DNA of 64,000 nucleotides. Origin: Acetobacter indonesiensis (GTDB taxonomy: Bacteria > Pseudomonadota > Alphaproteobacteria > Acetobacterales > Acetobacteraceae). The notes below the pieces were generated by a model. The model saw only the letters and a list, made by a program, of their open reading frames with translations, did no database searches and was not told the DNA's origin. Below, one piece after another: positions 42,138 through 49,285 of this stretch. The position numbers and the translations under genes are program-made. The DNA lies in contig NZ_BAMW01000015.1 of assembly GCF_000963945.1 (NCBI RefSeq), positions 1-64,000 of the forward strand, read 5' to 3'. How positions within the stretch are numbered: position 1 is the first letter of the stretch; every line of letters begins with the position of its first letter.

Positions 42138-42677
42138 GTGCGCTTGCAAGGAATTGCCGTTCTGGCGCTAACTGGTGGTATGCTTGCCGGCTGTGCGACA
42201 ACAAGCGGCCCCATCCAGACCGGATCACCCAATCCGTTTGGGTATATGAAGAAATCTGCCGTCTGTAGCACAACGCCTGTAAAAGCTGGTGCCAATGGCC
42301 AGTTGGCCACCACTATGACGGTGCGGTCTGATGATGGTTTGTGTGAGCTGAAAATCTCTCAGCCTTCTGGCAAATCCTACGCTTCTTTCGGTGTGACCCC
42401 CGCGCCAGAGCACGGCAAGGCGTTCCTGTATAATCTGGATAACGACACGCATGTTACCTACACCCCCACCATGGGCTATGCAGGTACCGACACGTTTACG
42501 GTTATTCTGGTTCCCGGTCCGGGCGAAAAGCGCACAAACCTGACCGTGACAGCGCAGGTAGATGCAACAGGTGTCGTTCTGCCGAAAGCAGTTGTCCCTG
42601 CGGTTACCGCACCGACAACCACCAAAAAGGCCGCAACCACCACACGTCGTCGTGTCGTTGCGAAGAAAAAGAAATAA
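42138..42677 (+). CDS. Lipoprotein with Ig-like segment and Lys/Arg-rich tail
   Basis: A 179-residue lipoprotein starting at GTG 42138 (GGAG 8 nt upstream), with the lipobox GGMLAGC (Cys near residue 19). Residues 85-145 show a tandem-Ig/cadherin-like strand pattern (THVTYTPTMGYAGTDTFTVILVPGPGEKRTNLTV, in part), common in cell-surface proteins. The last 25 residues are Thr/Lys/Arg-rich, ending RRRVVAKKKK, which is unusual for a lipoprotein and may bind an acidic polymer. Family not recognised. Followed by a strong terminator. Confidence 0.75.
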   Translation: MRLQGIAVLALTGGMLAGCATTSGPIQTGSPNPFGYMKKSAVCSTTPVKAGANGQLATTMTVRSDDGLCELKISQPSGKSYASFGVTPAPEHGKAFLYNLDNDTHVTYTPTMGYAGTDTFTVILVPGPGEKRTNLTVTAQVDATGVVLPKAVVPAVTAPTTTKKAATTTRRRVVAKKKK

Positions 42678-42685
42678 GCACGGAA

Positions 42686-42727
42686 TACTCTGTTATTCAC
42701 AGTATTGGTGAATAACAGAGTAATTTT
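42686..42727 (+). terminator. Strong terminator of lipoprotein gene
   Basis: A perfect 15-bp stem (42686-42700 with 42708-42722, 7-nt loop) followed by ATTTTT. It starts 9 nt after the stop codon. Confidence 0.92.
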
Positions 42728-42745
42728 TGGCGTATTCATACAAAA

Positions 42746-42781
42746 AACGCGCTGTCCGCCATTATCCGGTGACAGCGCGTT
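42746..42781 (-). terminator. Bidirectional terminator before Rrf2 gene
   Basis: A perfect 11-bp stem (42746-42756 with 42771-42781, 14-nt loop), with T-runs on both strands. It ends the minus-strand Rrf2 gene, whose stop is at 42798, and backs up the terminator at 42686. Confidence 0.85.
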
Positions 42782-42797
42782 TTTTTGTTGCAGAAGA

Positions 42798-43247
42798 TCA
42801 GATTGAAAAGGTGATAGGTTCGCTAAGCGGACGCTTCAGGCCAGATGTTTCAGCCTTTTTCACCAGATCATCCAGACTGGTTTTTTTCATCTGGGCTGTC
42901 AGTTCTTTGTCAAACAGCTTCCAGCTTGGTTCAATAACCTTTGAAAACAGTGGCCCCTGCGGACCATCTTCAGGGTTCTGATCATCCTGCGTTACAGCAG
43001 CAATAATATCGACCAAGGAAATATCACGCCGCGGGCGGCCAAGGCGGTAACCACCGCGTGGGCCACGGATACTTTCAAGCAGACCTGTGCGTGACAGGGC
43101 CTGTAGCAGGGGTTCAATGCCTCGGCGTGCCAGGTTTGACCGTTCAGCGATATCCGCAGCACTGACAGTGCCTGAACGACCAGCATGGAAAGCAACATCC
43201 AGCATAATAAGAACGGCTGTCATGGCTCTGTCTCGGCGCAGGATCAT
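42798..43247 (-). CDS. Rrf2 family regulator without Fe-S cysteines
   Basis: A 149-residue regulator of the Rrf2 family: an N-terminal winged helix (ADIAERSNLARRGIEPLLQALSRTGLLESIRGPRGGYRLGR, in part, about 33-72) and a C-terminal dimer helix. There is no Cys anywhere, so it cannot hold the Fe-S cluster of IscR, NsrR or RirA; it is in this respect like CymR, the cysteine-metabolism repressor that works with CysK. It is divergent from cysK across a 148-bp region with a dyad, which fits control of cysteine synthesis. Start at ATG 43247 (AGGA upstream) rather than 43280. Confidence 0.85.
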   Translation of the reverse strand: MILRRDRAMTAVLIMLDVAFHAGRSGTVSAADIAERSNLARRGIEPLLQALSRTGLLESIRGPRGGYRLGRPRRDISLVDIIAAVTQDDQNPEDGPQGPLFSKVIEPSWKLFDKELTAQMKKTSLDDLVKKAETSGLKRPLSEPITFSI

Positions 43248-43339
43248 GATCCGGTTTCCTTTCACCTCAAAAAAAGGCACATATAATGTTACATCTAGGC
43301 TGGGCTGACATATAGCAGCAGCCTATCAGTTTATCTACG

Positions 43340-43358
43340 CTATTAATTCGTATTATAG
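43340..43358. promoter_or_regulatory. Imperfect dyad between Rrf2 and cysK genes
   Basis: CTAT-T-AAT and ATT-A-TAG half sites within 19 nt of A+T-rich sequence, 38 nt upstream of cysK. It is a candidate binding site for the divergent Rrf2 protein; the symmetry is imperfect. Confidence 0.3.
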
Positions 43359-43395
43359 TGTTGCCATATGTGCTGACAAACGAAAAGGCGGTTTT

Positions 43396-44382
43396 ATGAC
43401 AGCTTCTGATCTTTCGGGTGACAATTACGGTTTTGCCGCCCCCCGTGGGCGTGTTTACGAGTCGATTGTCAACGTGGTGGGCGGGACGCCGTTGGTGGCT
43501 GTTCCGCACCTGATGCAGGAAGATAAAATCAAAGCGCGTGTGTTGCTGAAGCTGGAGTTTTTCAACCCGCTAGGTTCGGTCAAGGATCGGATTGGCGCGG
43601 CGATGGTTCTGGCAGCCGAAAAGGAAGGCCGAATCACGCCCGGACGGACCGTTCTGGTTGAGCCGACATCAGGAAATACGGGCATATCCCTTGCTTTTGT
43701 GGCGGCTGCCCGCGGCTACCGTCTGATTGTCACCATGCCGGAAGGGGCTTCAATTGAACGCCGCCGTATGCTGCGTCTGATGGATGCGCAGGTTGAACTC
43801 ACGCCGTCACGTCTGGGTATGGCCGGTGCTATTGCGCGGGCGAACGAAATTCTGCGTGAAACACCAGATGCCTGGATGCCGGACCAGTTTGATAATGAAG
43901 CCAACCCGGCAGTACATGCGGCAACAACGGCTGAAGAAATCTGGGCGGATACTGACGGTAACATTGATGTTATTGTCGCAGGGGTAGGCACTGGCGGTAC
44001 GGCAACGGGAATTGCAGAAGCCCTGAAGCCTCGTCGGAAAGGGCTTCAGGTTTTTGGCGTGGAACCGGCTGAAAGCGCGATTCTGAACGGAGATGAACCC
44101 GGCCCGCATGGTATTCAGGGGATTGGCCCGGGCTTCTGCCCCGCAACACTGCATACCAAATCTCTGGATGGGGTGCTGACCGTGTCTGAACGTGAGGCAA
44201 TTGCCGCTGCCCGGCGGTGTGCGCGTCTGGATGGTATTCCGGTTGGGATTTCGTCTGGCGCAGCCCTGCATGCAGCCCTGCAACTGGGAAAAAAGCCGGA
44301 ATATAAAGGCAAAACGATTGTAGCAATCGCACCGTCCTTTGCTGAACGGTATCTGTCAACGTCCCTGTTCAACGGTCTGTAA
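43396..44382 (+). CDS. cysK: Cysteine synthase A (O-acetylserine sulfhydrylase)
   Basis: A 328-residue PLP enzyme that makes cysteine from O-acetylserine and sulfide. The PLP lysine is in NPLGSVKDRIGAAM near residue 58, the substrate loop is EPTSGNTGISLAF near 90, the phosphate-binding stretch is VGTGGTATG near 197, and GIQGIGPGFCP is near 238. AAGG precedes the ATG at proper spacing. Expression probably depends on the divergent Rrf2 regulator. A terminator follows at 44413. Confidence 0.94.
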   Translation: MTASDLSGDNYGFAAPRGRVYESIVNVVGGTPLVAVPHLMQEDKIKARVLLKLEFFNPLGSVKDRIGAAMVLAAEKEGRITPGRTVLVEPTSGNTGISLAFVAAARGYRLIVTMPEGASIERRRMLRLMDAQVELTPSRLGMAGAIARANEILRETPDAWMPDQFDNEANPAVHAATTAEEIWADTDGNIDVIVAGVGTGGTATGIAEALKPRRKGLQVFGVEPAESAILNGDEPGPHGIQGIGPGFCPATLHTKSLDGVLTVSEREAIAAARRCARLDGIPVGISSGAALHAALQLGKKPEYKGKTIVAIAPSFAERYLSTSLFNGL

Positions 44383-44412
44383 GGTTCGTCCCAGACTGGC
44401 AAATTAAAAAAT

Positions 44413-44445
44413 GCTGGTCCCTGATTATTGGGGCCAGCGTTTTTT
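44413..44445 (+). terminator. Terminator of cysK
   Basis: A 9-bp stem with one G-U pair (44413-44421 with 44430-44438, 8-nt loop) followed by GTTTTTT. Confidence 0.85.
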
Positions 44446-44484
44446 GTGTTCTCGGTCGGTTTTGGTCGAAATCTGCGGCTGCTT

Positions 44485-45606
44485 TTACGGCTGTGGCAAC
44501 GGTGCGGTCTGGTACAATGAAATCCGTAATCCGCCGTGTGGAACGGGTGCTGTCGTTGGCAGAAAAGGCAGACGTGTTGCATAGGCCAGAGTAGGTTCGC
44601 TGGTGACAATCCCAACACGCCATCCGGCAAAACGCTCCATAAGGGTTTGACCTAGCGCACGATATAAAGGGGCCAACTGGTCTTTATCGCCCAAACGCGT
44701 GCCATAAGGGGGGTTGGTTATGATCAACCCTGGCGGCCCGGCGGGGGCAGTCAATTCGCTAATGGTCTTCTGCGTAAATTCCGTAAACGCTGTGACTTCG
44801 GCCCGTTGTGCATTGGCGGTGCTCATGGCAATCGCACCGGAATCCCGATCACTACCGTAAAAGCGGACAGCAGGTGTGCGGCGGCTTTTGACTGCGCGCA
44901 TCTGCTGCCATGCTGCCGGATCAAAGGTGGCTAAATCCTCGAAGGCAAAATGGCGTGACCGACCGGGGTTTAGGCGGGCTGCAATTTCAGCGGCTTCAAT
45001 AACAAAAGTACCAGAACCACACATTGGGTCCAGCACCGGTTCTGACCCGTTAAACCCGCATTGAAGAAGGAAAAGTGACGCCATGCTTTCCCGCATGGGG
45101 GCACGGTTTACGGCTTCCTTGTGCCCACGCTTGTGGAGAAGATCACCAGATGTATCAACGCTGATCGTGCAGATATTCTGTTCAATGCGCACTTTCAGCA
45201 TAACGTTGGCATCTGCCGCTTGTGGTGCACCCAGCGCTTTTTCAATCGCGTTACCAATGCGTTCGGCCGCAGCACCTGCATGATAAATGCGGGAAGCGGT
45301 ACAAGATGCTTCAACCCGGAACGGCACGTCAGCGCGCAGAATATCGGCCCAGTTCATCTGACGGGTGCGGCGTTCAAGTTGGGAAAGATGGAGTGCGGGG
45401 AAGCTGGTCAGGCGCGCCAGCACACGGCTTGCGCCCCGAACCCATAGATTGGCCCGCCAGACTTCTGGCCAGCCACCTTTTAGCGTCACGCCACCGGGCA
45501 CGGCTTTGACGTTCTTGAACCCCTTTAGCCGCACTTCAGAGCACAGCACGGATTCAAGACCGGGTGTGGTTGCTAGAAAAATCTCGAAATCCGCAGGTTT
45601 TGTCAT
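44485..45606 (-). CDS. THUMP-domain class I RNA methyltransferase (RlmL N-terminal-like)
   Basis: A 373-residue enzyme with an N-terminal THUMP/ferredoxin-like RNA-binding part (EIFLATTPGLESVLCSEVRLKGFKNV, in part) and a C-terminal Rossmann methyltransferase: VLDPMCGSGTFVIEAA near residue 195 binds SAM, and LIITNPPYGTRLGD near 290 is the N-6/N-2 amino-methylase motif. It resembles the guanine-N2 methyltransferase half of RlmL (23S rRNA G2445). The start is uncertain: ATG 45606 gives the family N-terminus but lacks a ribosome site, and a TTG frame opens at 45669. The terminator of ompA ends about 70 nt upstream. Confidence 0.88.
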   Translation of the reverse strand: MTKPADFEIFLATTPGLESVLCSEVRLKGFKNVKAVPGGVTLKGGWPEVWRANLWVRGASRVLARLTSFPALHLSQLERRTRQMNWADILRADVPFRVEASCTASRIYHAGAAAERIGNAIEKALGAPQAADANVMLKVRIEQNICTISVDTSGDLLHKRGHKEAVNRAPMRESMASLFLLQCGFNGSEPVLDPMCGSGTFVIEAAEIAARLNPGRSRHFAFEDLATFDPAAWQQMRAVKSRRTPAVRFYGSDRDSGAIAMSTANAQRAEVTAFTEFTQKTISELTAPAGPPGLIITNPPYGTRLGDKDQLAPLYRALGQTLMERFAGWRVGIVTSEPTLAYATRLPFLPTTAPVPHGGLRISLYQTAPLPQP

Positions 45607-45675
45607 GGCGTCTGAATGGCAGGAAGCAGTCAAAAGGGCAACGTCAGCAGGCCCGAAAGGCTTGGGCAATAAAAA

Positions 45676-45704
45676 AACCGCTCTGACAGAAAGCCAGAGC
45701 GGTT
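45676..45704 (-). terminator. Terminator of the OmpA gene
   Basis: A perfect 10-bp stem (45676-45685 with 45695-45704, 9-nt loop). On the minus strand the T-run TTTTTTT follows. It starts 24 nt after the OmpA stop codon. Confidence 0.9.
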
Positions 45705-45727
45705 AAAAAATGCAGCAAAACCGCAGA

Positions 45728-46876
45728 TTAACGGAAGACGATTTCAACCCGGCGGTTCTGTGGCTCTTTGGTGTTCGGGCCGGTCTGCACCAGCGGGTTG
45801 CTTTCACCATAGCCATGAATATCGATGGTTGCGCCGGGCACACCATCACGCATCAGTTCCGCTTTCACGATTTCCGCACGGCGGAGCGACAACTTCATGT
45901 TGTAAGCTTCACCACGCTTCTGACCGGGATGGGCCGAGGAATTATCGGTGTAGCCAGACACCGTAATGCGCGTCAGCGTGGTGTGCGTAGAAGCCTGTGC
46001 TGCGACTGAAACAATGGAACGGGCACGGTCAGTCAGGTCGGCTTTATCCCAGTCAAAGAACACCAGATAACTGCGGGCAGCCTGCGGTGCGGGCGCGGCC
46101 TGTTCAGCCGGTGGAGGCGGAGGCGGCGGAGCCGGATTGAACTCATACCGCAGACCCAGCATCAAAGAATGATTGAAGTCTGTTTTGGTGTCACGGTTGC
46201 CGGTTGCAAAGCTGTAAGGCTTTGCTTCGTTGGCACCGCCAATGGTCCCCCAGGCAGATGCCTTGTGCGACTGCGGGCCAAGCATGGTCCAGAACCGATA
46301 TTCGGCCGTGAAGGACAGACCGACAACCCACGGGGTCGGGAAAGCCAGACCGAAAATGCCCTGATAGGCAAAATTGCCGAACGTGCCGCCAATATGCTGG
46401 TTAAGCTGGTTCCCCGGTGCCGTAACCGTGGTGTTCAGGTGAGTCCAGCCATAGCCAATACCCGCACCGAAGTAGGGAAACAGCCACGGCTTACCAATGT
46501 CCATATCGAACAGGGCATTGGCCATGACGCCATAAGTCTGGCGGCGGCCATCGGCCCGGCTGTTCAGCGTGTTGGTAACAAAGCGCGAATACGCCATGGA
46601 GCGGTAATCGCCTTCAACTTCAACACGGAAGCCGTTGCCCAGACCATAACCGATAGACCCGATTCCGGTGCCGCCAGTGTGCCAGCGGTCGCGCCCATCA
46701 GGAAACATGGGAGAGGTACGGACACGTTGGTCCTGATTGAAGGTCGCACCACCTTCACCCGCGACGTACAGCCCTTGTACAGGCTGAGCCATGGCTGGGG
46801 CAGCTAGCAGCAGGAAACCGGCGGCGAGCGGCGCAGCAAGCACTGATTGCGCGAGGAGGCCTTGGCGCAGCTTCAT
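45728..46876 (-). CDS. OmpA family outer-membrane protein
   Basis: A 382-residue outer-membrane protein: signal peptide ending APAMA (about residue 30), an eight-stranded beta-barrel (about 35-240; GLYVAGEGGATFNQDQ, YSFATGNRDTKTDFNHSLMLGLRYEF in part), a Pro-rich hinge NPAPPPPPPPAEQ, and a C-terminal OmpA peptidoglycan-binding domain (VSGYTDNSSAHPGQK, LSLRRAEIVKAELM, IDIHGYGESNPLV, EPQNRRVEIVFR). It links the outer membrane to the wall. ATG 46876 is chosen for its GGGAGAA site and signal peptide. Single gene with a terminator. Confidence 0.93.
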   Translation of the reverse strand: MKLRQGLLAQSVLAAPLAAGFLLLAAPAMAQPVQGLYVAGEGGATFNQDQRVRTSPMFPDGRDRWHTGGTGIGSIGYGLGNGFRVEVEGDYRSMAYSRFVTNTLNSRADGRRQTYGVMANALFDMDIGKPWLFPYFGAGIGYGWTHLNTTVTAPGNQLNQHIGGTFGNFAYQGIFGLAFPTPWVVGLSFTAEYRFWTMLGPQSHKASAWGTIGGANEAKPYSFATGNRDTKTDFNHSLMLGLRYEFNPAPPPPPPPAEQAAPAPQAARSYLVFFDWDKADLTDRARSIVSVAAQASTHTTLTRITVSGYTDNSSAHPGQKRGEAYNMKLSLRRAEIVKAELMRDGVPGATIDIHGYGESNPLVQTGPNTKEPQNRRVEIVFR

Positions 46877-47078
46877 GTTCTTCTCCCTGCTGTGGCACTG
46901 GTTCCGCAGTGACCGGGCATCACGATATTGGTGCGTATAAAGCACATATGCCTGCCTTCTTTGCTGTAAACTTGCGTTGTGTGCAACAGGCAGGGGCGGC
47001 AGATTTCACAATCACACCGGTTTTGTGTGTCATCAGTTGGCTCTGCGTGTGACATAAGCCACACATCTTCAGGTTATG

Positions 47079-47417
47079 TCAGACCAGAGTTGCTTCAAAC
47101 GGAGGTCTGAATCCGGGTGCTTCAAGTTCAAGCACCCAGATATCCGGGTCAAAGCGTGTCTGGCGTTCAATATAAAGCTGTGTTTCTTCTGCCGTAAGCG
47201 GGGTTTCACCTGATGCACGAAGCCAAGCGGCTTCACCTTCTGCTGTTCTTGTCTGGCTGAGAACAACAGCGGAGCCATCTCGTTCCAAAAGAATAACCAA
47301 AATACTTCCGGCATCGGCATCGCCTTTGCACACAAGCATGGCTGACCGGCCATCAAGGCCTGCCTGACGAAGAATGGCGCGGGCCACCAGATCTGCACGT
47401 AAGCGGGGCGGTGTCAT
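47079..47417 (-). CDS. DUF1491 family protein
   Basis: A 112-residue cytosolic protein of the alphaproteobacterial DUF1491 family, recognised by RLRADLVARAILRQAGLDGRSAMLVCKGDADAGSILVIL (in part) and the C-terminal FDPDIWVLELEAPGF. No known function. It overlaps the S41 protease gene by 4 nt and is the last gene of the long minus-strand unit that begins with gltX. Confidence 0.85.
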   Translation of the reverse strand: MTPPRLRADLVARAILRQAGLDGRSAMLVCKGDADAGSILVILLERDGSAVVLSQTRTAEGEAAWLRASGETPLTAEETQLYIERQTRFDPDIWVLELEAPGFRPPFEATLV

Positions 47418-49285
47418 TCGTGTGTGGCTGCGGGCAGGGCGGATGGATCATCCGGCATGGCGGTAATGGCCGTTTTATACCAGGCTTTGTTTTCAAGCAC
47501 GGAGCGAGCCACATCCATGTCTCCATCGCTGCCCAACGCTGCCGGGCAGGCTTTGCGGACCGCAAGAATACGCGGCACCGGCAGCGGGAAGCGCGCAGAG
47601 CGTGATGCCAGCACCGCTGGTTGGTTATCAAGATGCCCATTGGCCAGATCATGCATCTGTCGGGCTGTGTCCGATGCGCCCAGACTGGTGCAGATCTGCG
47701 GCATGACGCCTAAGCCCTGCAATGGCCAGTGAAGGGGCGCTATGACGCGGCTCCATGTGACAAACAGTTCGCCTTGGTCTGGCAACTGCGCCACGGTTTG
47801 AACCAACCCTTTACCAAGAGTCGAACTGCCTATGACAACTGCCCGACGATGGTCAGCCAGTGCGGCTGCCAGAATTTCGGCCGCACTGGCCGTGCGGCCG
47901 TCAACCAGAATGGCAATGGGCAGACCATTGGTCATATCGCCACCCTGCACAGCCCAGATATGGTTGGCCTGTGCGTCACGCCCGTCAGTTACGGCTGCCA
48001 CACCACGGTCAAGCAGCAGTGCTGCGGCTGTTACTGCCTGTTGTAATACGCCACCACGGTTGCCACGCAGATCAATAATCAGTCCCTTCAGATTAGGGTC
48101 CTGTGTGGCCTGATCCAGATACTGGCTCATTTCTTCCGCCGTGTCGGACGAAAAGGCTGTGACGCGCAGCACAACCAATGACCCACTGGCAAAAGCAAAA
48201 ACGGTTTCAGGTGGCACTTTGGCACGGTTAATGACCACAGTATGACCACGGCGCTGGCCGGGTGTCAGCAAGCGGAGCGTAACCCGAGAGCCTTCATCCC
48301 CCTGTAACCATTCAGTCACTGTTTTCAGGGATTGACCGGCGGTCAGACGGTTGTTGACGGCAAGCAGCTTGTCTCCCGTGTCAACGGTAACAGACCAAGC
48401 CGGGCCGTTTGCATTGACGGCAGAAACCACAATATCGCGGCCTTTGCGCGCAAGCGTCAGGCCCGCGTCCGCTTCCCCACCCACACGGGCCTGACGGTCT
48501 GTGCTGGCAGAAGACGGCCCGATATAGCGGGAGTAGGGGTCAAGGTGATTAAACAGTTCGTCAAAAAACGCCTGAACCAGATCTTCCCGTGAGGCAGCGC
48601 GCACACCGTCGGAGTGATCTCGCGCGGCGGAAATGAAATCGACCGCCAGTTGTGCCCAGCCTTCATCATTTTCAGCCGGTGGGGCTGAACGGGATAACAG
48701 GGATGTCTGGCCAGAAAGCAGTCGGATATCGGCACCACGCGAATCAAGGGTCAGGGTTGGGTCCAGGGCCGTCAGTGCCCCAAGTCCCCACAGCACAAAT
48801 TCGCGGCTGGTATGATGTTCAAGGGTGCGCGGGCCCAGAAACTCGAGAGCCGTAGCAATAACGGAATGCACAAGGGGCATGTCCACCACTGGGCCGGGCG
48901 ACGCAGGCTTTTCCTGCCCCCCAGAAGGCGCATCTGCCGGGGCTGCGGCATTATTTGTGGCAGCAAGCGCGGCAGGGGCAGTGGCGACGGGTGCAGTAAC
49001 AGCCTGCGTCGCCGATGATGCAGGTGGTGGGGGCACTGCTTCGGCCGCAGGTGTGGCAATCGGCGAAGGTGCTTTGGGTGCCGTGTTTTTGTCAGCCGCA
49101 GCATCTGCCGTTTTTACGGCCGCTTTTGGTTCAGGCGGGGCAACAGGCACAACATCGGGTGTTGAGCGCGCGGCAGACTGAGCCTTCAGGGCAACCGGCT
49201 GGCAGCATAATACTGTGGCAACCAGAATATAGGGGAGCGCCCGCCTGAGGGGCGGCACAAGGCGCAGGGCGGATTCAGCGCGCAT
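47414..49285 (-). CDS. S41 family C-terminal processing peptidase
   Basis: A 623-residue exported serine protease. It has a signal-anchor (PYILVATVLCCQPVALKA), a long Ala/Pro-rich linker (about 40-130), a PDZ domain near 260-330 (GLTLARKGRDIVVSAV, GDKLLAVNNRLTAGQS), and an S41 catalytic domain with LIIDLRGNRGGVLQQAV near 398, the Ser in DGRTASAAEILAAAL near 453 and the Lys in TLGKGLVQTVA near 480. Ctp-type enzymes trim the C-termini of envelope proteins. It overlaps the rnr end by 11 nt and DUF1491 by 4 nt. ATG 49285 is taken as start; TTG 49306 is possible. Confidence 0.88.
   Translation of the reverse strand: MRAESALRLVPPLRRALPYILVATVLCCQPVALKAQSAARSTPDVVPVAPPEPKAAVKTADAAADKNTAPKAPSPIATPAAEAVPPPPASSATQAVTAPVATAPAALAATNNAAAPADAPSGGQEKPASPGPVVDMPLVHSVIATALEFLGPRTLEHHTSREFVLWGLGALTALDPTLTLDSRGADIRLLSGQTSLLSRSAPPAENDEGWAQLAVDFISAARDHSDGVRAASREDLVQAFFDELFNHLDPYSRYIGPSSASTDRQARVGGEADAGLTLARKGRDIVVSAVNANGPAWSVTVDTGDKLLAVNNRLTAGQSLKTVTEWLQGDEGSRVTLRLLTPGQRRGHTVVINRAKVPPETVFAFASGSLVVLRVTAFSSDTAEEMSQYLDQATQDPNLKGLIIDLRGNRGGVLQQAVTAAALLLDRGVAAVTDGRDAQANHIWAVQGGDMTNGLPIAILVDGRTASAAEILAAALADHRRAVVIGSSTLGKGLVQTVAQLPDQGELFVTWSRVIAPLHWPLQGLGVMPQICTSLGASDTARQMHDLANGHLDNQPAVLASRSARFPLPVPRILAVRKACPAALGSDGDMDVARSVLENKAWYKTAITAMPDDPSALPAATHE

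Noticed and set aside
41733-42149. Minus-strand frame of 138 codons in the 448-bp gap
   Set aside because: No ribosome site, no signal or domain, composition unlike a protein, and it overlaps the promoter and first codons of the plus-strand lipoprotein gene.
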